From: Prescottella equi
GTDB taxonomy: Bacteria; Actinomycetota; Actinomycetes; Mycobacteriales; Mycobacteriaceae
Assembly: GCF_002094305.1 (NCBI RefSeq)
Contig: NZ_LWTX01000012.1
Location: 1 to 64,000 of the forward strand
Direction: 5' to 3'
Length of the DNA stretch: 64,000 nt
How positions within the stretch are numbered: position 1 is the stretch's first letter; each line of letters starts with the position of its first letter. Both the position numbers and the translations under genes were made by a program. Below, in pieces: positions 8,800-18,616 of the stretch. The notes beneath the pieces are model-generated. The model did not search any database, was not told where the DNA came from, and saw only the letters and a program-made list of their open reading frames with translations.

Positions 8800-10256
8800 C
8801 GACCATCGAGTCCACACTTCGCGCCGACACCGCCCGCAACTACATCGGAGGCCGCTGGGAGCCGTCGAGCACCATCGGCACGTCGCTCTCACCCTCGACC
8901 GGGGAACCGCTCGGCACTTTCTACGACGCCGACGTCGACCAGGTGCGGGACGCCGTCCGGATCGCCCGGAACACGTTCGTCACCCACCCGTGGCGGCGGG
9001 ATCGTCACCTGCGAGCCAGGGTGCTCGAGGAGATGGCGGACCGGATCGAGGCGGCGTCCGGTGAACTCGCGATGCTGCTGGCCCGCGAGAACGGAAAGAT
9101 CCTTCCGGAAGCCGACTTCGAGCTCGGACTGACACCGTCCAAGCTGCGGTACTACGCGGCGCAGGCCCTCACCGATTCCGGTCGCGGCGGCCGGGTCCGC
9201 GACGGCGTCTACTCGATGCTGCTGTCCGAGCCGATCGGTGTCGCGGGCGTCATCGTGCCGTGGAACTCGCCGGTGGTGCTGTCGGTGCGGTCCTTCGCAC
9301 CGGCGCTCGCGGCCGGATGCACGGTGGTGATGAAGATGGCCGCGCAGACCGCACTCGTCAACGCGCGACTGGCCGAACTGCTGGCCGAATGCCCGTCCCT
9401 GCCCGCCGGCGTCCTCAACATCTTCACGGAGTCCGGCAGCGACGGTGCGAAACTGCTGGTGTCGTCGCCGGAGGTGAACGCCGTCAGCTACACCGGCAGC
9501 ACCGCGGTAGGCCGGCAGATCATGGCGGCCGGCGGCGCCACCCTCAAGCGCTTGTCACTCGAACTCGGTGGCAAGACACCGATGATCGTGTTCGACGACG
9601 CCGACCTCGAGACAGCGGTAGGCACGATTGTCGCCGGAATCACCACGTTCACGGGACAGTTCTGCATGACCGGCAGCCGGATCCTCGTCCAGCGCTCGAT
9701 CGCGGACCGGGTCCGCGAAGCGCTCGTCCACGCCCTCGTGAACGTGCACGTGGGGCCGGGTGACGCCGACACCTCGCACATGGGTCCGATGATCGACATC
9801 TCCTCCCGCGACCGGCTCGAGTCGCTGCTCGCCGAGCACGCCGACGACGCCGAGATCCTGGTCCGCGGCGGGCGGCCCGACGACCCCGCCCTCGACAACG
9901 GCGCCTACTTCCGGCCCGCGCTCCTCGCCGTCCACGACGTGAAGTCCCCACTCGTCCAACGCGAACTGTTCGGCCCGGTCGCCACGTTCGAAGTCTTCGA
10001 CACCGAGGACGACGCCGTCCGGATGGCCAACGCCACCGAGTACGGGCTCGCCGCTTCCGTGTGGACACAGGACGGCGCGCGCGGACTACGCATGGCCGAC
10101 GCACTCGACGCCGGCACCGTGTGGACCAACGGATGGGCCGTCGTCGTCGACCAGTTCGAAGAGGGCGGCTACAAGCAGAGCGGACTCGGGCGGCTCAACG
10201 GCCATCGAGCGCTCGAAGAGTTCCAGGAATACAAGCACGTGGTCCAGGTGATCTGA
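8796..10256 (+). CDS. NAD(P)-dependent aldehyde dehydrogenase
   Basis: A 486-residue enzyme of the ALDH superfamily. Catalytic Cys290 is in GQFCMTGS, the general base Glu256 in LELGGK, and the oxyanion Asn157 in PWNSP; the C-terminal half has ELFGPV and the closing GRLNGHRALEEF segment. It would oxidise the aldehyde produced by the LLM monooxygenase to the acid. The ATGA overlap with the FMN reductase shows tight coupling. It converges on an AraC-type regulator which may control the operon. The substrate is unknown; homologues include betaine, phenylacetaldehyde and benzaldehyde dehydrogenases. Confidence 0.93.
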   Translation: MTTIESTLRADTARNYIGGRWEPSSTIGTSLSPSTGEPLGTFYDADVDQVRDAVRIARNTFVTHPWRRDRHLRARVLEEMADRIEAASGELAMLLARENGKILPEADFELGLTPSKLRYYAAQALTDSGRGGRVRDGVYSMLLSEPIGVAGVIVPWNSPVVLSVRSFAPALAAGCTVVMKMAAQTALVNARLAELLAECPSLPAGVLNIFTESGSDGAKLLVSSPEVNAVSYTGSTAVGRQIMAAGGATLKRLSLELGGKTPMIVFDDADLETAVGTIVAGITTFTGQFCMTGSRILVQRSIADRVREALVHALVNVHVGPGDADTSHMGPMIDISSRDRLESLLAEHADDAEILVRGGRPDDPALDNGAYFRPALLAVHDVKSPLVQRELFGPVATFEVFDTEDDAVRMANATEYGLAASVWTQDGARGLRMADALDAGTVWTNGWAVVVDQFEEGGYKQSGLGRLNGHRALEEFQEYKHVVQVI

Positions 10257-10298
10257 GCCGCGCACCGGTGGGGGCGTCGGCACACCGGACGATGCCCC

Positions 10299-10356
10299 CA
10301 CCACCGCAGCATCACGAGCGGCACCGCCGCAGCATCACGGGCGGCACCGCCGCAGT
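10299..10356. repeat. Tandem repeat, 23-nt unit, about 2.5 copies
   Basis: Units at 10299-10321 and 10322-10344 differ at two positions, and a partial third starts at 10345. The unit begins CACCGCCGCAGCATCAC. It lies between the convergent ALDH and AraC genes, and the AraC stop codon (10335-10337) falls inside the second unit. Confidence 0.75.
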
Positions 10357-11336
10357 GTCTCCGAGGGGGACTCCCCGTACACCTCCCGATACAGCGACGA
10401 GAACCGGCCCAGGTTGTAGAACCCCCACGAAGCGGCGACGTCGGTGACGGTCACATCCGGCGAGTCCGGATGCAGCAGGTCGTCACGCACCCCCCGTAAT
10501 CGCACGTCTCGTATGTACTGGATCGGAGTGCGGTCGAAGTGCCGCAGGAACTGGTTCTGCAGCGTGCGAGCACTCGAGCCGGACACCGCCGTCAGGTCGG
10601 CGAGCGTCGGCAGCGACCGCGCGTGATCGTGCACGTAGTCGACGGCACGCTGCAGCGCATCGGGCACCTCCTGTCCGAGCGGCCGATCCAACAACTCACG
10701 GTGCGGCCCACCCGTTGCCATGACGAGATTGGTCAGCGTCAGCGATTCCAGATGCCGACGCGAATTGTCGTATCGCGTGAGAATTCCCCCGTCCTCCCAT
10801 TCGGATCGAATGAATTCGACACAACGAAGCAATCCACGACCCGCCGTCGAATTCAGATCGACCACCAGATCGAAATCGACAGGGTCGGAAATACGTGTCC
10901 GGGTGAGATTCTCGAGATGGCTCTCCAGATCCACGCGCGGCACGCGCAGGGCGAACTGTGCGGTGTCCGAGTCCCATTCGATGGTCTGGAGATGGTGAGG
11001 GACCAGCATCGCCGCCCCCGCCATCGCCGCGGTCTCACCTCGCACCGAGTCACCCCGCGCCACCCGGCTTCCGCCGGACAGGGTGATGTTCACGTGGTAC
11101 CACCGCTCACTGGGTGGCAGTGTAATTCCCGCTCCCACACCGTAAGTCAGATAGCCTAGCGTCAGCGAACCATTCTGCACGGCGTTCAGGCGTGCATCCA
11201 GACGCCCGCCGCCATGGGGCTCGAGCACGTGCGGTTCGTACACCGCGGACACCACCGACTGAGCCAGGTCGACATCGTCGGTACGTAATCGCCCGTGCTG
11301 GTGGAGCGGCTCGGGCGCCGAGGACGGCAGGGTCAT
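10335..11336 (-). CDS. AraC-family transcriptional regulator
   Basis: A 333-residue regulator: an N-terminal sensor domain of the AraC-binding-like type (about residues 20-190, with a cupin-like segment) and a C-terminal double helix-turn-helix (about 230-330) with LADLTAVSGSSARTLQNQF and VAASWGFYNLGRFSSLYRE. ATG at 11336 chosen because GGAGGTCGG precedes it; an in-frame ATG 45 nt earlier has no such site. It converges with the LLM/FMN reductase/ALDH operon, its probable target. The final residues are encoded by the 23-nt tandem repeat, so the C-terminal tail may be recently altered. Confidence 0.88.
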   Translation of the reverse strand: MTLPSSAPEPLHQHGRLRTDDVDLAQSVVSAVYEPHVLEPHGGGRLDARLNAVQNGSLTLGYLTYGVGAGITLPPSERWYHVNITLSGGSRVARGDSVRGETAAMAGAAMLVPHHLQTIEWDSDTAQFALRVPRVDLESHLENLTRTRISDPVDFDLVVDLNSTAGRGLLRCVEFIRSEWEDGGILTRYDNSRRHLESLTLTNLVMATGGPHRELLDRPLGQEVPDALQRAVDYVHDHARSLPTLADLTAVSGSSARTLQNQFLRHFDRTPIQYIRDVRLRGVRDDLLHPDSPDVTVTDVAASWGFYNLGRFSSLYREVYGESPSETLRRCRP

Positions 11337-11471
11337 TCCGACCTCCACGAAAGTCGTTCCTAACGGGGGGATTCCCGACAAACCCCGGCAATATCGTCGA
11401 TGATAGCCAGCGGAACGATCCGAATCGACCCTCTGGGAGATCTTCGTGAAATCGATTCGCGAGCCGAAGGT

Positions 11472-12305
11472 TCAACCGATGTGGGCGATCTCCACCTGGA
11501 CGTCGCGGACCGTGGATCGCAACTGTGCGACGAGTCGACCGGCGACGTGCTGCCCGTAGCGCGTGGTGGGCACCGCCACCGTGAGCGCGGCGACGGCCTG
11601 CCCGTTGCCGTTGCGCAGGGCGACACCGAGAGCGGCCACACCGGCCTCCGTCTGCTCGACGTTGACCGCGAAGCCGACCGCCCGGGCCGCCTCGAGTTCA
11701 CCGCGGAAGGACTCGAACTCGTCGGGTGTGAGTCGGCGATCGATCTCGAGTTCGGACGAAGGGTCGGGACCGGGCTCCCCGGCGGGAAGCAGATAGAGCT
11801 GCTCGAGGGTCTGCCGAGGGAGTTCGGCCAGCAGGATCCGTCCACCCGCCGTCCGTTCCGCCGGAAGCACCTGGCCCTGCCGGTCACCGACCCGCAACAT
11901 CGATTCCGACTCGGCCGAGCACAGGAACCGCACCTGCGATCCGACGCGAATCACCAGGTTGATCGTCTCGCCGATCGACGTCGACAGGGCGTCCATGTGG
12001 GGCCGGCAGACGTCGGTCAGTTCACGAGTCCATCCCTGCTGGGCGGGACCCACCCCCATCGCGGGCCCGGGGTGGTAGCGACGCTTCTCGTCCTGCACGG
12101 CGAACCCCCGATAGACCAGCATCGCCAGCAGTCGATGCGCGGTGGACGGAGCGGTGCCGAGTTCCTCGGCGGCGTCCTTGAGGCGGAGCGCACCGACGTC
12201 GCGCAACATCTGCAGCAGCCGCAGCGCGTTGTCGACCGAATCGAGCGCGTACGACGGCCGAGTGATCGTCTTCGCCGCCTTCTTCGCGGGCGGGTTCTTC
12301 CGCAT
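11472..12305 (-). CDS. nagR: IclR-family regulator, probable gentisate-pathway regulator
   Basis: A 277-residue IclR protein: winged helix at about residues 18-85 (LRLKDAAEELGTAPSTAHRLL) and an effector-binding domain after it (TINLVIRVGSQVRFL, then AGGRILLAELPR). A basic N-terminal tail of ~15 residues precedes the HTH. It is divergent from the 3-hydroxybenzoate 6-hydroxylase gene, as nagR is placed near nagM in C. glutamicum, so control of the gentisate genes is inferred. Start supported by TAGAGT ending 6 nt upstream (leaderless); no ribosome-binding site is visible. Confidence 0.82.
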   Translation of the reverse strand: MRKNPPAKKAAKTITRPSYALDSVDNALRLLQMLRDVGALRLKDAAEELGTAPSTAHRLLAMLVYRGFAVQDEKRRYHPGPAMGVGPAQQGWTRELTDVCRPHMDALSTSIGETINLVIRVGSQVRFLCSAESESMLRVGDRQGQVLPAERTAGGRILLAELPRQTLEQLYLLPAGEPGPDPSSELEIDRRLTPDEFESFRGELEAARAVGFAVNVEQTEAGVAALGVALRNGNGQAVAALTVAVPTTRYGQHVAGRLVAQLRSTVRDVQVEIAHIG

Positions 12306-12311
12306 GACAGA

Positions 12312-12317
12312 ACTCTA
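12312..12317 (-). promoter_or_regulatory. -10 element (leaderless) of the IclR gene
   Basis: TAGAGT on the minus strand, 6 nt before the ATG at 12305. A short palindrome CTGCG-TT-CGCAG at 12358-12369 lies further upstream between the divergent genes and may be an operator. Confidence 0.5.
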
Positions 12318-12394
12318 TTGTCTCCACGGTTCCGCGCGCACGAGGGTCTAGGGGCGGCTGCGTTCGCAGATCCGACCCGAACATAAGGAGTGAC

Positions 12395-13606
12395 ATGTCC
12401 GCGTTGAAGGACACGCACGTCATCGTCGCCGGTGGCGGCATCGGAGGCGCCGCGAACGCCCTCGCTCTCGCCCGCCGCGGCGCACAGGTCACGCTGTTCG
12501 AACGGGCCTCCGAATTCGGAGAGGTCGGTGCGGGGCTCCAGATCGGACCGCACGGTTCGCGAATCCTGAAGGAATGGGGCATCTTCGACGAGGTGGTCGC
12601 CAAGGGCGTGCTCCCGAAGAACATCGTGTTCCGGGATGCCGTGACCGCCGAAGTACTCACCAGGATCGATCTGGGCCGCGAGTACCAGGAACACTACGGT
12701 GGCGTGTACTTCGTGGTCCACCGCTCGGATCTGCACGCGGCAGTCGTCGCCGCCGCCCGGCGCGCCGGTGCGGAACTCGTCACCGACGCCGACGTCGTCG
12801 ACGCCGTCACCGAGGGTGACCGCGTGCACGTGACGCTCGCCGACGGCAGCGTGCACGCCGCCGACGCGCTGCTCGCGTTGGACGGCCTGCATTCGACGCT
12901 GCGCCGGAAGATCCACGACGACAAGCCGGTCGGCTCCGGATACGTCGCTTTCCGCGGCACCGTGCCGATGGAGGAGGTTCGGTTCGCGGACGAGATCGAG
13001 GACGTCGTCGGCTACATCGGACCGCGCTGCCACTTCATCCAGTACCCGCTGCGGGGCGGCACCATGCTGAACCAGGTCGCCGTCTTCCAATCCCCCGCGT
13101 TCCTGCGCGGCGAGGAGATGTGGGGCAGCCCGGAGGAACTCGCGCACGCGTACGACCACTGCCACGAGTCCGTCCGGAAGGCGCTCGGATACCTCTGGAC
13201 CGACAAGTGGTGGCCGATGTTCGACCGGGAGCCCGTCGAGAACTGGGTGGACGGGCGGATGATCCTCCTCGGCGACGCCGCGCACCCGCCGCTGCAGTAC
13301 CTGGCGTCCGGCGCCGTCATGGCCCTCGAGGACGCCAAGTGCCTGTCCGACTACGCGACCCGGGACCTGCAGGGCGACAACGCCAACTGGCCGGCGATCC
13401 TGCGCGACGTCAATGCCGAGCGGGCACCGCGCTGCAACCGCATCCTCACTGTGGGACGCATGTGGGGCGACCTGTGGCACCTCGACGGAGCCGGACGCGA
13501 GGCCCGCAACGAACTGTTCCGTATCCGTGACACGTCGAGCTACAAGTACACCGACTGGCTGTGGGGTTACGACTCAGGCCGCGCCCGGACCGCCGCTGCG
13601 GTGTAG
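12395..13606 (+). CDS. nagM: 3-Hydroxybenzoate 6-hydroxylase
   Basis: FAD monooxygenase that converts 3-hydroxybenzoate to gentisate with NADH and O2, feeding nagI. The 403-residue protein has the dinucleotide fold [15 protein letters not shown] near residue 11 and [15 protein letters not shown] just after, the FAD motif [15 protein letters not shown] near residue 293, and long stretches ([29 protein letters not shown]) that I recognise from the characterised Rhodococcus jostii RHA1 enzyme. ATG behind AAGGAG. Divergent from the IclR gene; its 3' end overlaps the convergent reductase gene by 40 nt. Confidence 0.93.
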   Translation: MSALKDTHVIVAGGGIGGAANALALARRGAQVTLFERASEFGEVGAGLQIGPHGSRILKEWGIFDEVVAKGVLPKNIVFRDAVTAEVLTRIDLGREYQEHYGGVYFVVHRSDLHAAVVAAARRAGAELVTDADVVDAVTEGDRVHVTLADGSVHAADALLALDGLHSTLRRKIHDDKPVGSGYVAFRGTVPMEEVRFADEIEDVVGYIGPRCHFIQYPLRGGTMLNQVAVFQSPAFLRGEEMWGSPEELAHAYDHCHESVRKALGYLWTDKWWPMFDREPVENWVDGRMILLGDAAHPPLQYLASGAVMALEDAKCLSDYATRDLQGDNANWPAILRDVNAERAPRCNRILTVGRMWGDLWHLDGAGREARNELFRIRDTSSYKYTDWLWGYDSGRARTAAAV

Positions 13607-14973
13607 CGCCGGGCCGGCGTCCGAGTGGCGACGGCGATCAGTTCGTCGCGACCGACGATCCTGGCTCGTTCGCGGCCACGCGCGTCTCCGCACTCCCTTT
13701 CGGCGGAGTCCACTCGGAGCCAGCCGTCCCACCCGATCGGCCGAACGCCCCTTTTTCGCAGCAGTCGATCGATCACCTGGCCTCCGGCACGGGCGCGGGA
13801 GCCGGGGACGGCCGTTGCGAGCAGGGTCTCGACGGTCCGACGCGCGTCCGATTTCGTCGATTCGATCAGCCCCACGGGTCCGCGCTTGATCCACCCCGTG
13901 GTGTAGAGGCCGGGAACAGGAGTACCGGCGCCGTCGACGACGGCTCCCTCGATGTGCGGGACGGTGCGGGTGGAGTGATCGAACGGGACGCCTGGCAAGG
14001 GTGTGCACGCGTACCCGATCGCCCGGTAGACCGCCTGCACCTCGTGCTCGACGTGTACACCCGATCCCACAACGTGCCCGTAGCCATCGGGCGTCATGAT
14101 CTCGGTACGCAAGCTGTCCACGGCATCACCACCGAGGATCGCTGAGGGGGCCTGGTGAAAATGCAGGTGCACCCGCCGCGACGCCGTCCGCCGGCTCGCG
14201 GGGATGCGGGCCCACTCCCGCATGGTCTCGACGACGTGGCGAACCGGGGTGAACTGGCGCGTCATCCGATCGAGGTGCGGATCGGGCTCGAGGTCAGCGG
14301 GATTCACGATGATGTCGACGTCGTACTGGTCGCCGAGTTCTCGTAGTTCGATGGGCGAGAAGCGGACGTCCACGGGCCCGCGTCGCGCGAACAAATGCAC
14401 GTCGCGGATCGGGTTCGCCGCGAATCCCTCGTGCACGTCGTCGGAGACGTCGGTCTCCGCCAGCGTGTGCGCGCGCTTGACGAGCATGCGGGTGACATCC
14501 AGGGCGACGTTGCCCGCGCCGATCACTGCCACCGCCTCGGCATCCAGCGGCCATGCAGTCGACACGTCGGGGTGGCTGCGGTACCAGGAGACGAAGTCCG
14601 CGGCACCGAACGATCCCGGCAGGTCGATGCCGGGAAGCTCCAGCGGCGCGTCCCGCAGCGCACCGGTGGCGACGATGACGGCATCGTACGAGTCGCGGAG
14701 TTCACCCACCGTGATGTGGACACCGATCTCGACGTTGCACAGGAGTCGAACACCGCTGTCGGCGAGTACGACATGCAGCGCGTCGCTGATCTTCTCGATC
14801 CTCGGATGATCCGGGGAGACCCCGTACCGGACCAGCCCGAAGGGGACGGGCAGACGTTCGAACAGGTCGATCCGTGTTCCCGGTGCGAGCCGAGAAAGGG
14901 TGGCGGAAGCGTGAATTCCGGCCGGACCGGCTCCCACGACCGCGACCTGCAACGGCCGGTTCACATACGTCAT
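13567..14973 (-). CDS. fprA: Ferredoxin-NADP reductase, adrenodoxin-reductase (FprA) type
   Basis: A 468-residue FAD/NADPH enzyme that passes electrons from NADPH to ferredoxins serving cytochromes P450 or oxygenases. FAD motif [14 protein letters not shown] near residue 9, [16 protein letters not shown] (typical of the family), NADP motif [16 protein letters not shown] and the late FAD segment [12 protein letters not shown] are all visible. No ferredoxin domain is fused, unlike FprB in this window. The start is supported by TACCCT ending 7 nt upstream (leaderless). The C-terminal ~60 residues are Arg-rich and longer than needed. No P450 or ferredoxin gene is adjacent. Confidence 0.9.
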   Translation of the reverse strand: MTYVNRPLQVAVVGAGPAGIHASATLSRLAPGTRIDLFERLPVPFGLVRYGVSPDHPRIEKISDALHVVLADSGVRLLCNVEIGVHITVGELRDSYDAVIVATGALRDAPLELPGIDLPGSFGAADFVSWYRSHPDVSTAWPLDAEAVAVIGAGNVALDVTRMLVKRAHTLAETDVSDDVHEGFAANPIRDVHLFARRGPVDVRFSPIELRELGDQYDVDIIVNPADLEPDPHLDRMTRQFTPVRHVVETMREWARIPASRRTASRRVHLHFHQAPSAILGGDAVDSLRTEIMTPDGYGHVVGSGVHVEHEVQAVYRAIGYACTPLPGVPFDHSTRTVPHIEGAVVDGAGTPVPGLYTTGWIKRGPVGLIESTKSDARRTVETLLATAVPGSRARAGGQVIDRLLRKRGVRPIGWDGWLRVDSAERECGDARGRERARIVGRDELIAVATRTPARRYTAAAVRARPES

Positions 14974-14980
14974 GGGCCCG

Positions 14981-14986
14981 AGGGTA
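14981..14986 (-). promoter_or_regulatory. -10 element (leaderless) of the FprA-type gene
   Basis: TACCCT on the minus strand, 7 nt before the ATG at 14973. Confidence 0.5.
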
Positions 14987-14990
14987 GAAC

Positions 14991-15006
14991 CTCAACAGGG
15001 GTTGAG
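14991..15006. promoter_or_regulatory. Candidate operator, inverted repeat CTCAAC-N4-GTTGAG
   Basis: Perfect 6-4-6 palindrome 4 nt upstream of the -10 element of the FprA-type gene, in the divergent region shared with the GlcD-type gene. Its half-sites also occur in the pirin promoter at 47176-47208. The regulator is unknown; spacing suits a MarR- or TetR-type repressor. Confidence 0.45.
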
Positions 15007-15061
15007 ATCAAGCCGAGTGACATGGAACACAACCTCTCGAAAATCGCACCGCCCCTTGGGA

Positions 15062-15067
15062 TATCGT
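15062..15067 (+). promoter_or_regulatory. -10 element (leaderless) of the GlcD-type gene
   Basis: TATCGT ends 7 nt before ATG 15075, which favours that ATG over the GTG at 15066 that overlaps this hexamer. Confidence 0.5.
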
Positions 15068-15074
15068 GGCCCGC

Positions 15075-16474
15075 ATGCTTGACAGCGAATCCTTGAATGC
15101 GCTCGCAGAACGACTCTCACCCGGCGCCGTTCTCACCGATCCCGATCTACTCGAGTCCTATCGGCAGGACTGGAGCTTCGATCCCGAGTCCGGAACACCC
15201 GCCGTGGTGGTACGTGCCGCCGACACGGCCGACGTCCAGGAGGTCCTCAGGTTCGCCGTCTATCACGGTGTTCCGGTCGTTCCCCGGGGTGCCGGCACCA
15301 GCGTGGTCGGAGGATCCACCGCCATCGACGGAGCCATCACTCTCAGTCTGGAACGGATGACCACGATCTCCGTAGACCGTGAGTCACGGACGGCCGTCGT
15401 CGAGCCGGGAGCAGCCACCGCCGACGTCAAGGAGGCTGCCGCCGACGCCGGCTTGTTCTACCCACCGGACCCGTCATCGTTCGAGATCTGTTCCATCGGA
15501 GGCAACGTCGCGACCAACGCGGGTGGCCCGTGCTGCGCGAAGTACGGCGTCACGAGTGACTACGTGCTGGGCCTGACGGTGGTTCTCGCCGACGGTTCGG
15601 CGGTGGAGCTCGGCGGGACCCGCGTGAAGGACTCACCCGGTCTGGCATTGACGAAGCTCTTCGTGGGGAGCGAAGGAACACTCGGCGTGATCACGAGCGT
15701 ACCCTTCGTCTCGTTCCCCGACCGGCGTCCCCCCACACGCTGGTGGCGTACTTTCCGCACATGTCCGACGCTGCCGCCGCCGCACAGGACATCGCGGCCG
15801 CCCTCAGCCCGTCCCAACTCGAGATCATGGACAGTGCCGCGATCGGTCTCGCCGAGGACTTCCTCCGGATGGACCTCGATCGGACGGCCGGCGCTCTGCT
15901 GATCGCGCGCTCAGACGCCGGACTCGGGGCTCCGAGTGAGATCGACGCCATGCAGAAGGCGTGCAAAAGCCACGGTGCCGCAGATGTTTTCGCGACCGAC
16001 GACGAGTTCGAAGGGGAAGTGTTCGATCGCCCGCGCCACGCGATCTACGAGGCACTGGAGCAGGTCGGCGCGTTGATCAGCGACGACGTGGCGGTGCCGC
16101 TTCGGCGTCTCGGCGAACTGACCGACGGGCTGGCCGCGATCGCGGAGCGCCACGGAACGACCATCGTCAGCTGCACGCACGCCGCGGACGAACTGACCCA
16201 CCCGGTCCTGGGCTATCCGCACGGCGACGACGCGGCCGCTGTCGCAGCCGCTGCGGCGCGCAGTGAGATCCATGAACTCGTCGTCGCTCTCGGTGGCACC
16301 GTTCCCACCGAGTACGGCATCGGACGGCACAAGCGTGCGGCGTTGGCCGCGGCGCTGTCACCGGAGCTCCTCGCTCTGAATCGTCGCATCAAGCATGCTG
16401 TCGATCCCACCGGCATCCTCAACCCGAAGGTTCTGGTCTCCGCGCTCGGTGAGACCGGCGGGCGTGCCGGCTGA
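15075..16474 (+). pseudogene. GlcD-type FAD-linked oxidase, frameshifted
   Basis: A glycolate/D-lactate oxidase-like flavoprotein read in two frames. The first part (15075 to about 15700) holds the PCMH-type FAD domain with VVPRGAGTSVVGGSTA and GGNVATNAGGPCC; the second (from 15701) holds the FAD-oxidase C-terminal domain ending EYGIGRHKR and DPTGILNPKVL. At 15699-15703 the frame changes: one missing base after 15700 would join ...GVITSV to TLRLVPRPASPHTLVAYFP, the sequence expected for the family. Restored length would be ~466 residues, normal for GlcD. No other lesion was seen, so this is either a recent inactivation or a sequencing error; the site is not a homopolymer. Confidence 0.88.
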
Positions 16475-16586
16475 ACCCGCCGCGGCGCCGCGCAGCCGAC
16501 CGGATCGGATCGCTTCCATCGGCGAGGCGCGCGCCCGGCAGGTGCGCGATACGGAAGGCGCCCGGTAATCCGACTGTCGTACAAGA

Positions 16587-16629
16587 CAACTCGGGCGCCG
16601 TGACCGATTCGGTCACGGCGCCCGAGTTG
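16587..16629. terminator. Long hairpin terminator after the meta-cleavage operon
   Basis: A perfect 19-bp stem: CAACTCGGGCGCCGTGACC pairs with its reverse complement at 16611-16629 around a 5-nt loop GATTC. It lies between the convergent GlcD-type pseudogene and the aldolase gene and can serve both directions. Confidence 0.85.
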
Positions 16630-16643
16630 GGAGTTGCCTCGGA

Positions 16644-17675
16644 TCAGGCGCTCTGGCCCTCGCGCTCGGCGACGAGGTTCAGCGCGATGTCGACGATCAT
16701 GTCCTCCTGGCCACCGACCAGCTTGCGCTTGCCGGCCTCGAGCAGCAGGGTGCGAACGTCGATGCCGTAGCGAGCCGACGCGGCCTCCGCGTGGCGCAGG
16801 AAGCTCGAGTACACACCCGCGTAGCCGAGGGTGAGGGTCTCGCGGTCGACGCGGACCGGGCGGTCCTGCAGCGGGCGGACGATGTCGTCGGCCGCGTCCT
16901 GCAGCTTGAAGACGTCGCAGCCGTGCTTCCACTCGTGCAGGTCGGCGACGGCGATGAAGGGCTCGATGGGGCAGTTGCCGGCACCGGCACCGTGACCGGC
17001 GAGCGATGCATCGACGCGGTAGACGCCTTCCTCGACGGCGACGACGCTGTTCGCCACCGACAGCGAGAGGTTCTCGTGGGCGTGGATGCCGATCTCGGTA
17101 CCCTCGTTCAGCACGTCCTTGTACGCGCGGACGCGGTCCCGGACGCCGTTCATCGTCAGGCGTCCGCCCGAGTCGGTGACGTACACGCAGTGTGCGCCGT
17201 AGGACTCCATCAGCTTGGCCTGCTTGGCCAGCTCCTCGGCGGGAGCCATGTGGCTCATCATCAGGAAGCCGGAGACGTCCATGCCGATCTCGCGGGCCGT
17301 TTCGATATGCTGCGCGGAGACGTCGGCCTCGGTGCAGTGCGTCGCGATGCGGACCGAGCGCACACCCAGCTTGTAGGCGTGCTTGAGCTCCTCGATGGTG
17401 CCGACACCCGGCAGCAGCAGGGTGGTCAGGCGGGCGTGCTCGAGTACCTCCGCCGCAGCCTCGATCCACTCCCAGTCGGTGTTGGAGCCCGGACCGTAGT
17501 TGACGGAGCCGCCGGCCAGACCGTCACCGTGCGCGACCTCGATCGCGTCGACGCCGGCCTCGTCGAGAGCCTTGACGATCCGCTTGACGTCCTCCGGCGA
17601 GATGCGGTGGCGCACTGCGTGCATGCCGTCGCGCAGCGTGACGTCCTGGACGAAGATGGTGGGGTTGGTGCTCAT
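16644..17675 (-). CDS. dmpG: 4-Hydroxy-2-oxovalerate aldolase
   Basis: Cleaves 4-hydroxy-2-oxovalerate to pyruvate and acetaldehyde; acetaldehyde is channelled to the partner dehydrogenase. 343 residues; [13 protein letters not shown] at the N-terminus, [33 protein letters not shown] and the C-terminal [16 protein letters not shown] and GGQEDMIVD are all family motifs; Mn2+ ligands are the Asp of TLRDG and the His pair of HAHEN. It is closer to DmpG/BphI than to the steroid-pathway HsaF as I recall them. Its start overlaps the acetaldehyde dehydrogenase stop by 4 nt. Last gene of the operon. Confidence 0.94.
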   Translation of the reverse strand: MSTNPTIFVQDVTLRDGMHAVRHRISPEDVKRIVKALDEAGVDAIEVAHGDGLAGGSVNYGPGSNTDWEWIEAAAEVLEHARLTTLLLPGVGTIEELKHAYKLGVRSVRIATHCTEADVSAQHIETAREIGMDVSGFLMMSHMAPAEELAKQAKLMESYGAHCVYVTDSGGRLTMNGVRDRVRAYKDVLNEGTEIGIHAHENLSLSVANSVVAVEEGVYRVDASLAGHGAGAGNCPIEPFIAVADLHEWKHGCDVFKLQDAADDIVRPLQDRPVRVDRETLTLGYAGVYSSFLRHAEAASARYGIDVRTLLLEAGKRKLVGGQEDMIVDIALNLVAEREGQSA

Positions 17676-18616
17676 CGGGTGGCTTCCTTCTTCTGGGCGA
17701 TGCGCTCAGCGATCTGCAGGCCGGCAGAGGTCATGATGTCGAGGTTGCCTGCGTAGGCGGGCAGGTAGTGTCCTGCGCCCTCGACCTCGAGGAAAATCGA
17801 CACCTGGTGGGTCGGGCGGTTGCCGCCGTCGATGAGGGTCTCGACCGGCTGGTCCGCGGGGATCTCGGCGATCTGGACCTGCTGCTTGAGGCGGTAGCCC
17901 GGAACGTAGGCGGCGACGTCGCCGACCATCTTCGCGACCGACTCGCGGATCTGGTCGTGGGTGGCCGGGTCCGCAGCGTCGACCAGGCAGAAGACCGTGT
18001 CGCGCATGATCAGCGGCGGCTCGGCCGGGTTCAGGATGATGATCGCCTTGCCGCGCTTGGCGCCACCGACGGACACGATCGCGCTCGACGTGGTCTCGGT
18101 GAACTCGTCGATGTTGGCGCGGGTGCCGGGGCCGGCGGACTTCGACGCGATCGAGGCGACGATCTCGGCGTAGGCGACCGGGACGACCCGGGAGACGGCC
18201 GCGACCATCGGGATCGTGGCCTGGCCACCGCAGGTCACCATGTTCACGTTCGGAGCGTCGATGTGCTCGTCGCCGTTGACGGCCGGCACCACGAAGGGGC
18301 CGATCGCGGCGGGGGTGAGGTCGATCATGCGCTTGCCGAGCGGACGCAGACGCGCGTCGTTCACGACGTGGGCCTTGGCCGACGTCGCGTCGAAGACGAT
18401 GTCGATCTCGTCGAAGTTGGGGAGGCCGACGAGGCCCTCGACACCCTCGGCGGTGATCGGCACGCCCATGGACGCGGCGCGCGCGAGACCGTCCGACGCC
18501 GGGTCGATACCGACCATCGCGCCCATCTCGAGGTGATCGGAGTGGTTGAGCACCTTGATCATCAGATCGGTGCCGATGTTGCCGGATCCGATGATCGCGA
18601 CCTTGACCTTGCTCAT
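17672..18616 (-). CDS. dmpF: Acetaldehyde dehydrogenase (acetylating)
   Basis: Converts acetaldehyde, CoA and NAD+ to acetyl-CoA in complex with the aldolase. 314 residues with an N-terminal Rossmann motif [13 protein letters not shown], the catalytic Cys in [10 protein letters not shown], and a C-terminal interface region. Both gene junctions are 4-nt overlaps (upstream with the hydratase, downstream with the aldolase), the usual arrangement for these channelling partners. Confidence 0.95.
   Translation of the reverse strand: MSKVKVAIIGSGNIGTDLMIKVLNHSDHLEMGAMVGIDPASDGLARAASMGVPITAEGVEGLVGLPNFDEIDIVFDATSAKAHVVNDARLRPLGKRMIDLTPAAIGPFVVPAVNGDEHIDAPNVNMVTCGGQATIPMVAAVSRVVPVAYAEIVASIASKSAGPGTRANIDEFTETTSSAIVSVGGAKRGKAIIILNPAEPPLIMRDTVFCLVDAADPATHDQIRESVAKMVGDVAAYVPGYRLKQQVQIAEIPADQPVETLIDGGNRPTHQVSIFLEVEGAGHYLPAYAGNLDIMTSAGLQIAERIAQKKEATR

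Noticed and set aside
5740-8892. A 1,050-codon minus-strand frame that includes gentisate dioxygenase
   Set aside because: Only the part up to ATG 6810 has family similarity and a ribosome site; the rest overlaps the monooxygenase and FMN reductase genes on the other strand.
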